64,000 nt of DNA, taken from assembly GCA_000507305.1 (NCBI GenBank), contig DF241194.1:22241-86240 (forward strand). Direction: 5' to 3'. Position 1 is the first letter of the stretch. Each line of letters starts with the position of its first letter. Below the pieces are notes generated by a model, which saw only the letters and a program-made list of their open reading frames with translations, was not told where the DNA came from and searched no databases. The stretch is from Breviolum minutum Mf 1.05b.01. Lineage: Eukaryota; Sar; Dinophyceae; Suessiales; Symbiodiniaceae. Below are positions 12,678-25,663 of this stretch, in pieces. Position numbers and translations under genes: made by a program.

Positions 12678-13150
12678 AACGGTCGTGCAGAGTGCAGCTG
12701 CGTTCCAGCACAGCTGAGAGCAAGCTTTTGATCCCCTTTTGTTTCATCCAGCATGCGTGTTTCCAGAGGCCAGTTTGACAGTTTGATTTTTGGCATTTGC
12801 CAGATAGCTGGCACAAAATTTCAATGATTCTTTTTTGAATCTGGTGAGGTGATCCATACATATCCAAACATATCCAAGTCGTGGGTTTTTCAAGCATGTG
12901 CTTCTGGGAACACAGTCGACTTGCATGCGCTGTCTCTTGTACCTTGAATTTCCCCAAGGCACTGAAGGTGGGGGACTTCCCAAACCGCCAGGTTGGACCA
13001 ATAGCTTCGACCTGGGCGAAAAAGCCAACAAAAAAAAGGTTGAGCTCATTTTGCTGATATATTTTTTTTGAGTGTTTTTTTTGGTGGTTTGGGGAATGCT
13101 GCTTGAACATAAATTGGCTTTTCAGATCTGAGAAGCTTCTCACCTCTCAG
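12678..13150. other. Intergenic stretch or 3' UTR
   Basis: This follows the TGA of the Cj0069-family gene and precedes the first exon that fits the helicase gene. It holds T-rich and A-rich tracts (13025-13082). I see no coding signal that joins to either neighbour. A minus-strand reading frame of about 200 codons crosses it, but it has no domain content. Confidence 0.5.
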
Positions 13151-16100
13151 CTGTCCAAGGCATTGACATCAGCCATCCAGAGATGGCCAAAAAGGTGCCA
13201 AATGACTATGATCGCATCCGAGATGGAGCTGAAGTTGAAGTGATTAACTCAGCGTTTCTTGGTGATAGACAATGATGTGATATGATATGACAATATGTTA
13301 CAATGACAGACGTATGTAATCCTGCTAGTGATCTAACTTCACTGAAAGTTGCCCATAGACTATCATATTGATTGGTATCATGGAACCAGGATGATAGGCA
13401 GCCAGGAACATACCACAAAAAGCCTGGATATTGAGACATATTGAAAAAAATAAAAACATGGAAATGCACAATGCTTCCCAGGTAGTATTATCGGTAATAT
13501 TCAAAATGATCACCCCTCAAATATTTTTGCGCCATCACAGTTGTTCTTTCTACCTCGGTGCGCCAAGGACACAACCAGACAAGACCGCTCCATTGGGTGT
13601 GAAGCTCACATCGCCTCCAAAGGCATCGGTCACGATCGATGTTGGAAGTGAAGAGTTGAGATGACTTGAGGTGTGATGATACTGTTGATGGTTCAGAAAT
13701 CCCAAACAACCACCTGGGATGGTCCTAAAACCCTGTAAATAATGGGATTTCAACTACCAACCTCAACTGGTGATCGCCGGATTTCTGAACCAACAGTATC
13801 TCACGGTGTTTTCACAGGATTTCATGGTTTTTCTTGGTTGAAGGTTGTTTGCAATATGATGATGAGACTGTTTTCATCTTTCCATGCCTGGCTGAAAGGT
13901 GAATTTTGAGGAGGGCTACATCTACCGCTTGGATCGTTTGGCCAGTACTGATCAAACGCGACGAATGCTGGATGCCCTGAAAGTGATTCTGAAAAACCCA
14001 GCAGCTCGGCATTGCGCAGATTTTGGATCACAAATCATGTCACCTTATTTGGGTGTCGTGTTGATAGTTTGTTTCTTTCTTCGTTGTGTTTCTGATAAAT
14101 GTCAAGCCACTGCTATTTTTGAGGTGCATGAATGACAGAAAATCGATTCGGTGATGGAAATCCAGTTTGTTGTATTAGTATCACTTCTGCCTGGCAGCTG
14201 GGATGTTCCAGGTTGTAGATCCCTCTCCAATGATCCCACATGAAATTTTGCGGAATCTTGGCTTGATCTTTTTTCTTCCCGATGGATGATGGCATAGATT
14301 TCAGGGCACACACACACATACACGTACTGGTACAAACATGCAGACACTGATTCAAATACAGTATCATTCAAGAATCTGAAATAACTTCGGTGATGACCAT
14401 GGTTCTTGCTGTGAATGCAAGAGGTATGCGGTATGCTTGATGTTGAGGCGTTCTGCAACTGGTGTATTGGAATGAGCTTGCATAAGAATAGAGTCGGTTC
14501 CACAGTCACACTGTGTGGTCTTTCGGAGTGTGGGATGACCACACGGTTGAAACAAGTGCCCATGTAGATCCCGGTGCATCTGTTCAATATCTGAACTTTG
14601 CCAAGGAAGTTGATTTGCAATCCAGTGGACAAAACTCTGAAGCAGGCACAGGGATGCCTGGCATAGATTTTGGCCAGATAGTCGAATGTCGTAAAACTGG
14701 CAGCACATTGTAAAGTAAGTGTCATGGATATGCCAGCGATGGGATAAAGCATGATGTCGAGTGGAGAGAAGTTTGACAAGAGACAGTGAAAAGAACACCT
14801 TTGACTGGAGCATTTCAAAACGACATGACATTTAGGTCAGCATTTAAGCGTTCCCCATATCTTGCAGAGCTTACAGTGAATGCCGAGCAATTTTTTCAGG
14901 CGGGCCTTCATGACCTGCCATTGGAGTCTGTCGACTTCAGCGGCAGCAAGCAAAAAAGTGAAGGACTTGCAGCGTTCCAACAAGAGGCCGGGACAGGAGC
15001 CAAATGAGCACGGGAAGATCTATTCATGTATAAATGATGAATTATAATAGATTATAGTATATTTCATGAATATGTAGAGCATATATGAATACATATATAT
15101 ATATATATACACAGAAAATCACAGAAAGAAATATATCGAAAACATATTCCAACATACGAAGAACTATATAGTATGTAACGTACATGTTGTATATGTGGAA
15201 TCATTTTGTACAGAAAGTTCATTTGTTTTTGATTGGTCCACAAGTCATTTGTTTTGACTGGACATGCTAAATGATACCTTCCATTGTTGGGGTTTGTCTA
15301 CTTTGAGCAGGGGTTGTATGAAGGGATGACGGGTCCACTGATCAGCCGCAAATGCAGAGCCACGAGGCAAAGCACGTCTATGCCCACTTGCTGAACAAGA
15401 GTCAAATCGATTCCTTAGCTACTTCACAGCATACAAATACTATACAAATCATACAACAGAGGCTGGTACTGCTGGTACCTGGTGTAGAGTAACTTCATAG
15501 CAGATTGATCCATGCAGGTCCATTCCACTGGTTGTTATGCCCAAAAGATTGTCACTGTTGATGTTCCTTGTCTCTGCAGTTCTTTTGCCTCTACAAAGTC
15601 AGTGCTATTGTTATTGCACTAAGCACCTGTTTTGATGTTGTGGAAGTACCCGGAAAACACTCCAGAATATCAACAGAGTGAAAAGTTGCCATCACCCTCT
15701 TCGATCGACTAAGGTTTTGTCCTCCACACGACGTTTGACTTTGATTCAAGGGCCACCCGGAACCGGTAAGACCACGACCGCCGTTCAGATCGTCGCGGCA
15801 ATGGTTCGGTGACTTGGTGAGGAACCTGGAGCTTAGGTGTTTGCTACTTTATTTGGGTTGCCACATTTTTACTATGCGATATTAGTAAGAGGTTGGCCTG
15901 GGGTGGCGTTCTTGCTCCAACTGCCTTTGTTTGAATCTTTGCCCTAGCCTATACTTCAGTTGTTGAAGTCCGAAGCTCCTTAGATCATTTCGTCTCTGAC
16001 AGGTATGGCCTGGTCGATTTGCCAATTCTTGTGACGGCCGACAGTAACACTGCGGTGGATAATTTGGTAAAGGCCACCGGGAAATAGGGAAGGAATGGAA

Positions 16101-19100
16101 GGGTCTGGCATAGTTTGGCCACAACCTCAAGTTTGTTATATTCAAAGTTGTTTGAGTCCCATGTTCCATTCACCAGTTTAACTGTTTGAGAAAGAATTCA
16201 TCATCGATTTGCTCTTGAATGTGCCTGAATATGCCTGAATGATCCTGAAAATCTTTTGAAATCTTGAACACTTTCAACTACTTTCCTTGTTTCAAATGAT
16301 TGGTTTGACATTGATGTTCCTTGTCCCTTTTCTCAACCGAAAAGCAATACATCAATACGTCCCAACCGTTTTTTCATGCGCAGGGAATTGGCAAGACCGG
16401 AGTGAACATCGTACGGGTTGGGAGACCTGAAGCCATCCGAGAAGACGTGAAGTCCTATGCCTTGGATGGACGTTGGAAGGAGCTGCAACCGCCACGGCCG
16501 TCGTGTGGCATAGCCCGGTTTGATAGCCCGGTGATCGTTGCGGGGGGTTCGAAAGTTTGCCTTGTTTTAAATCGTCTCTTACATGAGATACAGATCTAGG
16601 TGGTGGTTTCAGATATTTTTTTGTTTTCACCCCTACTTGGGGAGATGATCCAGTTTGACTAATATTTTTCAAATGGGTTGAAACCACCAACTATACATAT
16701 ATGATTATATATGCATATTCTATGCATAATATGATACTTGTCTTCTCACACAACAACATATGCATGATATATAGACACTACACTACAATGCAATGCTATA
16801 TGAATACACTACAACTCGATATAACATGGTACAACATGATATGTTGTTTTTCATGTAATATGATACAATCTATTATGAGCAAATGCCATACAGTATTATG
16901 AGCATATATAGCATAATACTTATATTGATATAGTATTGTATAATATGAGAGAGCTAGTAATGAAGTAATCGATAATACGACATCATGCTTAATCCCACAC
17001 AGTGCAGTATAAGATAACACGATATGATATACCACAACATCACATCGTATGATATGATGTAATATGATCTTTGTTATGATGCATGATATGATATATACAT
17101 ATATAACATGTAATTTCACAGACTATTACTATGCACTTCTGGATCTTCAACTTAGCAATGCTTTTGGCTTATTGAATTCAATGTGATGGAAGGATTCGGC
17201 ATGATTCCACAGTATTTGAAGTACCCAAGTCAGATGCAAGTAGTCCACATGCGCTGTATTGCGTCATGACATGTCTCGTACTCTCGTCACTTTGCTCAGC
17301 ACCAGTTCTTTCAATTCGTACAGCTCATGTAGGCTCCTGTAAGTCAGCAGTGGATAGAAATGTTTGAACTGGGATCGTTTAGCACACGTGTCTCAATACG
17401 TTTTTCATCGTTTTTCAGTCTTGAGAATTTTGGACGTTGCCGGTATTTATTTGGAAGTCCATGATCAAGTGTTGCATGCACCCATGCAGTGGTTCAGGAC
17501 CTAAAGAAAGCAGAGGTCGTCTGCGCCACGTGTATCGGAGCCTCTGGTACAACCTTGGACAAGGCGTGCAGGAAAGAGTGACTCTTTCCAGCTCCAACAT
17601 GTGCACTTGCAGACTCACACCCAAATACAAAGTCCTATCAAAGTCCTTTTGCAATTGTAAAGAAACTCAACTAGGTGACATGAGGTGGCGTCATGTTTAT
17701 TGAACCTTTCATGTGGTTTAACTTGCCAATGTATTTATATAGATATCTTTATTTACTGTACGTCTTTTTGATTTTGCAGTCTGCAAAATCCCGTGCGTTT
17801 GGTAGCTTGCCATCATGCGATCTTTAAAAAACATCCTGCAGCACTCCTCAACTTGGCCAGGTGCGTTTTCCAACGGTCATCGTGGATGAGTGTACGCAAG
17901 CTGCAGAAACTGCAGCCCTTGTCTCTTAACAGCAATGGTGAGCATGAGTTGCATTGAAATCTTTGGCAAAGTGAACTCAATTTCAAACTGTGTATTCGCA
18001 TACATGTCATGTCAATATCCTGCCGTAAATCTTGTAACCTCGACAGTTTGACTTAAAAAGAATCCGCTGCAAAACATCCTGCAGGTCCCAATTGCACGGG
18101 GATGTCAACAGGCGATCCTCATTGGTGACCAATGTCAGTTGCCACCCACGGACACTGGGCTGAAGGGATGATGCTCCCGCGAAAGTGAAAACATCTGAAG
18201 TGAAAGCTTGGGTGCGTTGCAACCAGCTTCACTTCCGTATTCTATGCACATGGTATTTTTGAGGGCACTCCCAGTTCCAGTAGAGTAGATTTGATGATGT
18301 AATTGATATAAATTTGTTTGATATAATGTACAATTTCTTGAAAGCCCGTGGTTGTGAGAAGGAAGCTCTAGCAGTTGCCTCCCCAAAAGTAAACAAGTGG
18401 ATGGGGCTTCCATGTCTGACCAATTGAGGTGCTGTCCGATGTGGCGGAGACCGAGAATCTTGGAGAGTCCTTGTTCACTCGTCTAGTTACGCAAGGGGTT
18501 AGGCCGGCAGAGCGGTTCAGGGTGGGTCGTGGTGTCATCGATTCTGAAAGGAAACTTGTGCAGAATCAGAGAAAGGAGAAACAGAGAAACTTGTGCTTAA
18601 AGATCTCTTACACCTTGCAGTCTACATCACAACTTCTAGACGAGGGGCACGTGATTTGATCATGTGGACCGCTCTGAACTTGGAAGCTACACGTGTATTA
18701 AAGTTGAAGTCGATATCATAGTCTCGCATGTAATGAGAACGCGTGTGAGGTAATGATCATCAGAAAACTTGCTTGGGAGTCCTCAAAATCAGCAGTCGGT
18801 GGTTTCCTATGTTTTATATTTCAAGAACAGAAAAAAACACTTTAACAAACATGTTCCAAACCCTAGCTTGGATTCTCAAAGTGTTAGAGAATCAAACATA
18901 GACTTGCACAGCATGGTGGAAGCTTGTCGGAAAGGCCTTGCCTTTTGGACACTCAATACCGTATGCATCCCTTGGTGGCAGAATTCGCTTCAGCCCCTTG
19001 GCCGTTGTGGATGGGGCTCTCAAGTTTCGTAAACGGATGCAATGAAAAACATTACACAAATCCCGGAATCGAAGTTGGAACACCTGAGAAGATGTGAGCC

Positions 19101-22100
19101 TATATGTTAGTATCATATGCCTACATGACTCAGATGTTTTGCGTTGTTTTGTTTGAATTTATTTATTGAAGTCTCTCACAAGGAGATCATGTGCAGTCTG
19201 AAGTAACATGGTTTTCCAGAAACTAACGCCATAGGCACCACCCGAAATTGTTTAAAATGCCATGGCACCTTTGCCACCCTAGGCAGCGTTCTACAATGGT
19301 CGGCTGCAGAATGGTGTATCTCACATTCATCGAAAACCACCTGAAGGTTTTCCTTGGCCACAGAGGTCCCTGTGCAAAAAATCAGATAGGGACAGGTTTC
19401 CTAAAATGGTGGTACCCTTGGCGTTGCCATGGGACCCAACAACCAACCATGGGGTTTTCCATCCCTAAAAATGATGGACATTTTGGGCTGGAGATTGGGG
19501 GCACCGGGTACCACCATTTGCCAGGCATATGCCGGTGGCCTTCATCAACTTGGAGAAGTGTGAAGAGAAGCGCGAAGGACAAAAGACGGAAGAGGTTGAG
19601 GTTGACTCTGAACGAGATGGAAAGACATGGAATTACAAATTGGTTACCAAAGTTCATATTATGATATATTATGATGATTGATAATCAATATCCGTACTTA
19701 ATTATACTTTTATACATACTTATATGTGACTCTATATTGTTGATATTTTATCATTGATCCACACGCAATATTCAGGGATGTGTGGTTTTGATTCAATGGT
19801 ACCACTCCAAGCTTATATATGATTCTGAACACTAGGTTGTGAATGCTGCAACACTTAGTTTCAATGGTTGTATGTGAAATTTCGTACCTCGGTGTTTTGT
19901 CCTTAGAGTTTTTTGAACCTCAAAGATGAACACGCTGCAGTTTCCAGGTGAAATCAGGACTGCTGTCTCAGTGATACCCCATTCTGGCCAGGACATGGTT
20001 CTTCTTACATCAATCCCGCAGAGGCCAAACGTTTTTCACAGCCTAAAAACACCAGCAGAGTCCCCAATTGTTTGGGAGTTGATTTGGGCAGCCGGTCCAA
20101 CTCCAATACGTTGAACGCATTCAGAATGTCTCGGATCAAAGTCCCATGATGCCCTATTTTTTGTTTTACAGGAGAGTTCAAATCTTTAAGATTCTTCAAG
20201 GTGCCATGTTGTTCCATGGCTAGTCAGGTTTGTGAGCATGTTTGGACAGCGTTTCAACTCACCTTGATTCGGGGAAACTAGCAACAAAGAATGACAATAC
20301 GGGACAGTCCCAATATCAATGGAGTCGGGAAACTAAGGCTCACTGAATAATCATAACAAACTTCTGAAACTTGTTTCTCAGATGCAGTGTCGGTCAGTAG
20401 TGTAAAGCAAATCACCCCTAAAAAATCAGCTTCACAATGGTGTGGCAGTTGGGACCACGAAGGCCAAGTAGTTGCAATATGTTGCAATCAACTGATAGTC
20501 CTGTACTGAAACTACTTTAAGCTGATCCGTAAATGTGTTTGATTCTTCTGGAAGTGTTTGAATGAACCTGAGATGTGAAAGGCAGAAAAAACCATGTGGG
20601 CACTTCTTGAAGTCACAAAGAATGGCAAGATCGGGCCGGAAGATGTCGGCATTGTGTGGCTTGGCAGCGTGGAGTCAAAGCAACCTGATAGTTTGGTCAT
20701 ACGTTTTGCAGGAAAGAACTTGGCAACCCAATTCTATGCCCTTCATGATTTGACAACGTTTCCACAGTGTATCCAAAGGACAGACTTTTGTGCAAGCCTC
20801 TCACATGAATTAACGAAAAACCTTTTAGACATTTACTGAAGCTTCTGCGAAGCTGTATAGATGACGATATATGACAATCATTCTCCTGTAGAGTTGACTC
20901 AATTGGATATCAAAACAATGAAAGGTGCCTCACTGTGTCGGTTTCAAATGAACTGTTTCCAACACAACTTTTGGCAGAAGTTTCTAAAATCTTTGCCAGA
21001 GTGGTCCTGCACATATATGCATCATATCCGTGCCTCAGGACGCCATACAAAGGACAGGTGAGGCTTTTGAAAAAGTTGATCAACGAACGTCCCGGTCTAC
21101 AAAAGCTGCTTGGACTTTTGCAAATCAATACACATCATATCATCATGGATCATTATATATGTTTAGTCGTTGTATATGTTTGTGAGCGTGTTTTTGTTTG
21201 ACAAATTCCAGCAATAGTGCAATGACCATGACAATTTCATGAGTCGTTTTATTTCGTTTGAGAATTCATCACACATATTTTAAATCTGACCCGTGAAAGT
21301 CTTATGAAAAGGTCCGAAAAAAAAAAACGCAGTTTTGACGCTATTGCTGAGGTTCCGTAGTGGACTTGAGGTGGAATCCGTGGACAGATTCCAGGGTCAA
21401 GAGAAAGAGGCACGCTGGTTCAAATCCATCATCTCTGGGCATGGTTGTGTCGACCTTACGGGTAGTTAGATTAGTTAGGGAGCCCCAATATACTCTTGAT
21501 AACCATGCAGTAATGACACTATGATGAACATCAAGTATTTTGAAAGATCTCGCGCAATCGTTGGAAAAATATTGCTCTGTGCTTCAAAAGCAATTAGAAT
21601 CATGTGAGGTTCTCACCTATTTTACTCCTGCTCTGACACTCCAAGCCACTGGCAGGTCATCATTTTCTGTGCTGTCCGAAACAATCGTAGCTCGGCATAC
21701 CGGTTCCAGAACTTCCATACTGGATGATTGAGAGTCTTCGCACCACGGTGGTAACCACCTTGATTTCATAGCAGTAACGAGGTCGGGTTCTAAGATTCTA
21801 AGGTCTTCTATTAGTATTCTGCAGCCACTGCGGGAAAGGAGTGGGAAATATGCCAAAGCTTGCTGTTTTTCCCCTCAGTACGAAGAGCTACTGAGAGAAT
21901 AGTTCTCAGAAGTCAACCCGGACAGCAACACTGGCAGCGAAACAGCATGTGACTGAATGTAACCATGAGTCCGTCCTGTTGCCTTCTATCCGAGGTGAGG
22001 GCAAAGTGGGTTTCTTGTGCGACTGGCGTCGGCTGAACGTGATGCTGACGCGTGCACGAATTGGCCTAATTGCCGGGGATGCCCAGGTTTTGGTGGTGCA

Positions 22101-22897
22101 GCACCACTGCAGACCTACCCATCCACAGTGCGCAATGTGATAGGAATTTTGAGGTCAACTGGATCAAGGATGATCAAGGCGGAAATTTGCAGTGTGGCAA
22201 ATTGTTGGGCCAATTGTTCGTATTTACTTTGATTTGTTGATAGTTGTTGCAAATCGTGGTTGCAAGTTATTATGTAATGTTCGCTCGTAATGTTCACTCA
22301 TTTTCTAAAGTACTGGGCGGTCACCCCAAACAAACTTCTAAGGTTCATTTAATTACGTATGTTGATAGAATTTGGATGCATGCAAATGATTGAGCAATTG
22401 TTTATATGCTTTGAATAGGACATGCTACTTCAGCCAAGACTTTGCTCTACATATGTTCCGTTTGATCATGTTTTGTCTTGCGTGGGCACCATTTTTGTAG
22501 CTGGCTGGCTACTTACTTTCGTGATGCAAGCAGCCATGGTTCAAGGTCATGTCCCTTTCATATTGGCAAGACCCTCGCCATATGGATCCACCTGAGTCTC
22601 CCCTGTCTTCACAGAAAGCCTCTTAAGGTCATTGGAAGTCGGAGCACATTGATGTCAGATCCACTTTGGCATGAGTGGCAACTTGGACAACAGCCGGGTT
22701 GAGCATTATGATATTGGAACCTGTTATAACATGTTATAACTTATAACATCCTACAGCATTTTACAAGCGCAACCGAACGGTGTATTCTCACGTTGCTCAC
22801 GTATTGTCCCTGGGAAATCTGCTCAGCCAAGGCTCATTTGGGCTGCAGCTCGTGGAGCCATTTGCGGCGAGAGCGCCAAAGGTTCCTGGGTGCCAAG
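13151..22897 (+). CDS. Superfamily 1 RNA/DNA helicase, NFX1/UPF1 type, about 20 exons
   Basis: All core SF1 motifs appear in order, each restored by splicing: Q-like LLNKSQID (near 15390); Walker A LIQGPPGTGKTTTAVQI to 15808; Ia LVTADSNTAVDNLVK (16003-16072); GKTGVNIVRVGRPEAIRED (16384 to about 16468); VVCATCIGASGTTLDK (17498-17563); II FPTVIVDECTQAAETAAL (17861-17920); III ARGCQQAILIGDQCQLPPT (18085-18150); GESLFTRLVTQGV (18429-18502); LLDTQYRMHP (18935-18992); FYNGRLQNGV (19283-19362); VAFINLEKCEEK (from 19525); IGPEDVGIV (to 20655); TPYKGQVRLLKKL (from 21039); V VESVDRFQGQEKE (21371-21409); VI RRLNVMLTRARIGLI (21995-22071); VIGSRSTLMSDPLWHEWQ (22628-22697); ARGAICGESAKGSW (22849-22897). 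Family members unwind RNA or DNA with ATP, in RNA decay or silencing. Exons upstream of 15.3 kb (13151-13243, 13560-13660, 13899-14008, 14860-15005) fit the N-terminal part less surely. Start and 3' end are not fixed. Confidence 0.88.
13679..13799. mobile_element. MITE-like element, copy 1 of a two-copy family (121 bases)
   Basis: The terminal inverted repeats begin ATACTGTTGATGG on the left (13679-13702) and end in the complement on the right (13779-13799), with one three-base indel. The reverse complement of the whole element aligns with the copy at 33249-33363, including internal blocks CACCAGTTGA, TGGTAGTT/AGGTAGTT, ATTATTT and CATCCCAGGT. It lies between two coding-like stretches of the NFX1/UPF1-type helicase, so it is probably intronic. 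No coding capacity. Confidence 0.8.
16690..17120. other. AT-rich intron segment, no gene
   Basis: TA/CA-rich low-complexity DNA with many ATATGATA and ACACTACA words, between helicase exons. No coding signal was seen. Confidence 0.7.
19404..19519. mobile_element. Inverted-repeat element filling most of a 162-base helicase intron
   Basis: AAATGGTGGTACCC at 19404-19417 is perfectly complementary to GGGTACCACCATTT at 19506-19519. The enclosing intron, 19363-19524, is set by the in-frame join FPWPQ|HMPVAFIN and uses a GA donor (gaggtc). The element therefore makes up about 70% of the intron. No coding capacity. Confidence 0.75.
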
Positions 22898-24753
22898 GTG
22901 CAGCGGCTCTGGGTGATGGAAATTCCATATTTTTGTTCCAATTTTGGGCAAAACTTCAAGTCTTCCAGATGTTTTAAAGATCTTTTTGTTGAGGGGTGTT
23001 GATGTTTTAAATATTTTTGTTGATGTCAGCTTTGTTGGAAAATTATTAGATAGATAGAAAACTAGCGATGGAAGAAGACTGGATGACAAGATGTAAAGGG
23101 CAGCATGTCCAATGTGAAGATTTGGGAATGTTTTGGTGACTGGATTGCCACTGGACGTTGTCGGCAACAGCCTGAAGCATTAGAGTCTGTAGAGGTACTT
23201 GGTTGATGACCGCGATGGTATTTGGACCGTGAAGCAAGGCTCAATGGGTGTGGAAATGTGTGGAATGTTGCCTTCACGGTTGAAAGATGGAGTTCAGAGT
23301 ATGTGCACATGATATATGCACGGTGTTATAAAGTCGCAACTGAGAATTTGCAGTTTGAGGATAGGGCCTGAAGTTATTGCGTTCCGAGGCATCATTGAGG
23401 AGGTCCAGAAGGGCATCACGCCGAAACCAGGCACAGGCTGGAGCAACAATTGCAACAGATTTGGAAGATGCGGGGTTTCTCTGTGTCAGTCATGTACTCG
23501 GACACTACCTTTACAGGTTGGTTGTTTCTCAACCAACAAGCTTTCTTCGTCTCACTTTTAATGTGTTATATTGTTGCATTTCAAAACCGTTTTCGGGACA
23601 TACATTGAAGAGCTTTCGAGCTCGTGCAACCGTTTACAGTACATCTACATGAGGCGGCAATGATGCACCGGCAAAAGTGGAACAGAAGGAGGAGGATATC
23701 CTCGACAGTTGGGAGGACTGTCACGCATTTTCGCCCCCTCAACTATCCCAGAACAATTTTCGTCTAGTTTGGTTGTCATGTGTTCAGTGCTTTCAAAGTC
23801 AGGATCTCAACGAGGGAGAGCCGTGCAGCCTCCAAAGTCAATATGACTTGTAGATATCCTTGTAGTCCTTGTAAGACTCCACAGTGTTACTGTGTTTGTC
23901 CCTTCTGAGTCGAGGACATGGAAAGCCCGCTGATGACACCGGCCAACGAAAGCCAGCAGCAGGGCGCCTTAGAAAAGGCCCTCGAAGAGGACTGGGGCAG
24001 AAACGCTGCCCAACGTTCGGCATATGAACCCCAAAAACACCACTTAAATTTGACACAGGTGCTGGTAGATGAGCAACTGTACCTGCAATATACTGAAAGG
24101 TGTCAAAAGAGTTTTGAAGGGGACCTCAATGATGGAAGATAATGGAAGAGTGGTCAAGAATGCACCCCATGTCCGAAAAGCCTATTCAAACAAGCTTTGC
24201 ACAAATAGCAGCGGAATACTGGCGAGCTTGTCTATCTCAATATTGAGCCTAAAACAATAAATCATACAATGATATATAATTTATATTAATTTATAGTCTA
24301 TGATCTATGACCATCTATTTATCAACCTTCTTTTGTGCCACAAAATCGAGCAAAAGCTGTTTGTTATATGACTTTATTGTATAATTATATAACTTATGTT
24401 AACTTTATTTCATGTAAATTCGGATTAAATTCGTAGCATTTCATCTTATTCTGTATTTTACTCTATTTTGTATGTCATATTCAATTCATATTCGATATTC
24501 TTGTCTCATGAGTTTACATCACCTACACTTTGCCAAGGTATTATATACCAATCATATTTCCAAGTCTCCTGTGGCCAGTAACGTTTTAAGCGTGAATATA
24601 CCAGGCTTGGCCGCGGACACGTTATAGCTTTGAAGCACAGGACCCAGCAGAGCTGCCGGAAGCAGACCCAGAGTCTGGCAAGGCAAAGGAAGACAGAAGT
24701 CCGTACAAAAATGCTGTTGATCGTTGAATATTACCTTGCCAATGATCTTGTAT

Positions 24754-24754
24754 A

Positions 24755-24830
<76 letters not shown>
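24754..24830. repeat. (ATG)n microsatellite, about 25 units
   Basis: A perfect ATG/GAT triplet run, leading through TTGCTG variants into the next array. Confidence 0.97.
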
Positions 24831-24847
24831 TTGCTGATGTTGCTGAT

Positions 24848-25102
24848 GTTGTTGTTGTTGTTGTTGTTCTTGTTGTTGTTCTTGTTGTTGTTCTTGTTGT
24901 TGTTCTTGTTGTTGTTCTTGTTGTTGTTCTTGTTGTTGTTCTTGTTGTTGTTCTTGTTGTTGTTCTTGTTGTTGTTCTTGTTGTTGTTCTTGTTGTTGTT
25001 CTTGTTGTTGTTCTTGTTGTTGTTCTTGTTGTTGTTCTTGTTGTTGTTCTTGTTGTTGTTCTTGTTGTTGTTCTTGTTGTTGTTCTTGTTGTTGTTCTTG
25101 TT
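24848..25102. repeat. 12-base minisatellite TTGTTGTTGTTC, running into an assembly gap
   Basis: About twenty near-perfect 12-base units. Long reading frames across it (poly-Leu/Phe, Gln/Glu, Asn/Lys) are composition artefacts. Confidence 0.97.
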
Positions 25103-25622
25103 NNNNNNNNNNNNNNNNNNNNNNNNNNNNNNNNNNNNNNNNNNNNNNNNNNNNNNNNNNNNNNNNNNNNNNNNNNNNNNNNNNNNNNNNNNNNNNNNNN
25201 NNNNNNNNNNNNNNNNNNNNNNNNNNNNNNNNNNNNNNNNNNNNNNNNNNNNNNNNNNNNNNNNNNNNNNNNNNNNNNNNNNNNNNNNNNNNNNNNNNNN
25301 NNNNNNNNNNNNNNNNNNNNNNNNNNNNNNNNNNNNNNNNNNNNNNNNNNNNNNNNNNNNNNNNNNNNNNNNNNNNNNNNNNNNNNNNNNNNNNNNNNNN
25401 NNNNNNNNNNNNNNNNNNNNNNNNNNNNNNNNNNNNNNNNNNNNNNNNNNNNNNNNNNNNNNNNNNNNNNNNNNNNNNNNNNNNNNNNNNNNNNNNNNNN
25501 NNNNNNNNNNNNNNNNNNNNNNNNNNNNNNNNNNNNNNNNNNNNNNNNNNNNNNNNNNNNNNNNNNNNNNNNNNNNNNNNNNNNNNNNNNNNNNNNNNNN
25601 NNNNNNNNNNNNNNNNNNNNNN
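25103..25622. other. Assembly gap, 520 N
   Basis: A run of 520 N bounded by TTG-type repeats on both sides, so the missing bases are probably more of the same array. The true length is unknown. Confidence 0.99.

Positions 25623-25661
<39 letters not shown>
25623..25661. repeat. (TGT)n microsatellite
   Basis: Thirteen TGT triplets directly after the gap, which look like the far edge of the same array. Confidence 0.95.

Positions 25662-25663
<2 letters not shown>

Noticed and set aside
12517..13143. Minus-strand frame of 208 codons
   Set aside because: Its 3' half is the antisense of the last Cj0069-family exon and the rest has no coding features.
14102..14818. Minus-strand open frame of 238 codons
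   Set aside because: It is Ser/Cys/His-rich with no domain, and it overlaps + strand exon candidates of the NFX1/UPF1-type helicase. The length is within chance in this composition.
18481..18560. tRNA-like stretch (GTTAGGCCGGCAGAGCGGTTC)
   Set aside because: No acceptor stem or T-arm pairing could be made, and it overlaps a helicase exon and its donor.
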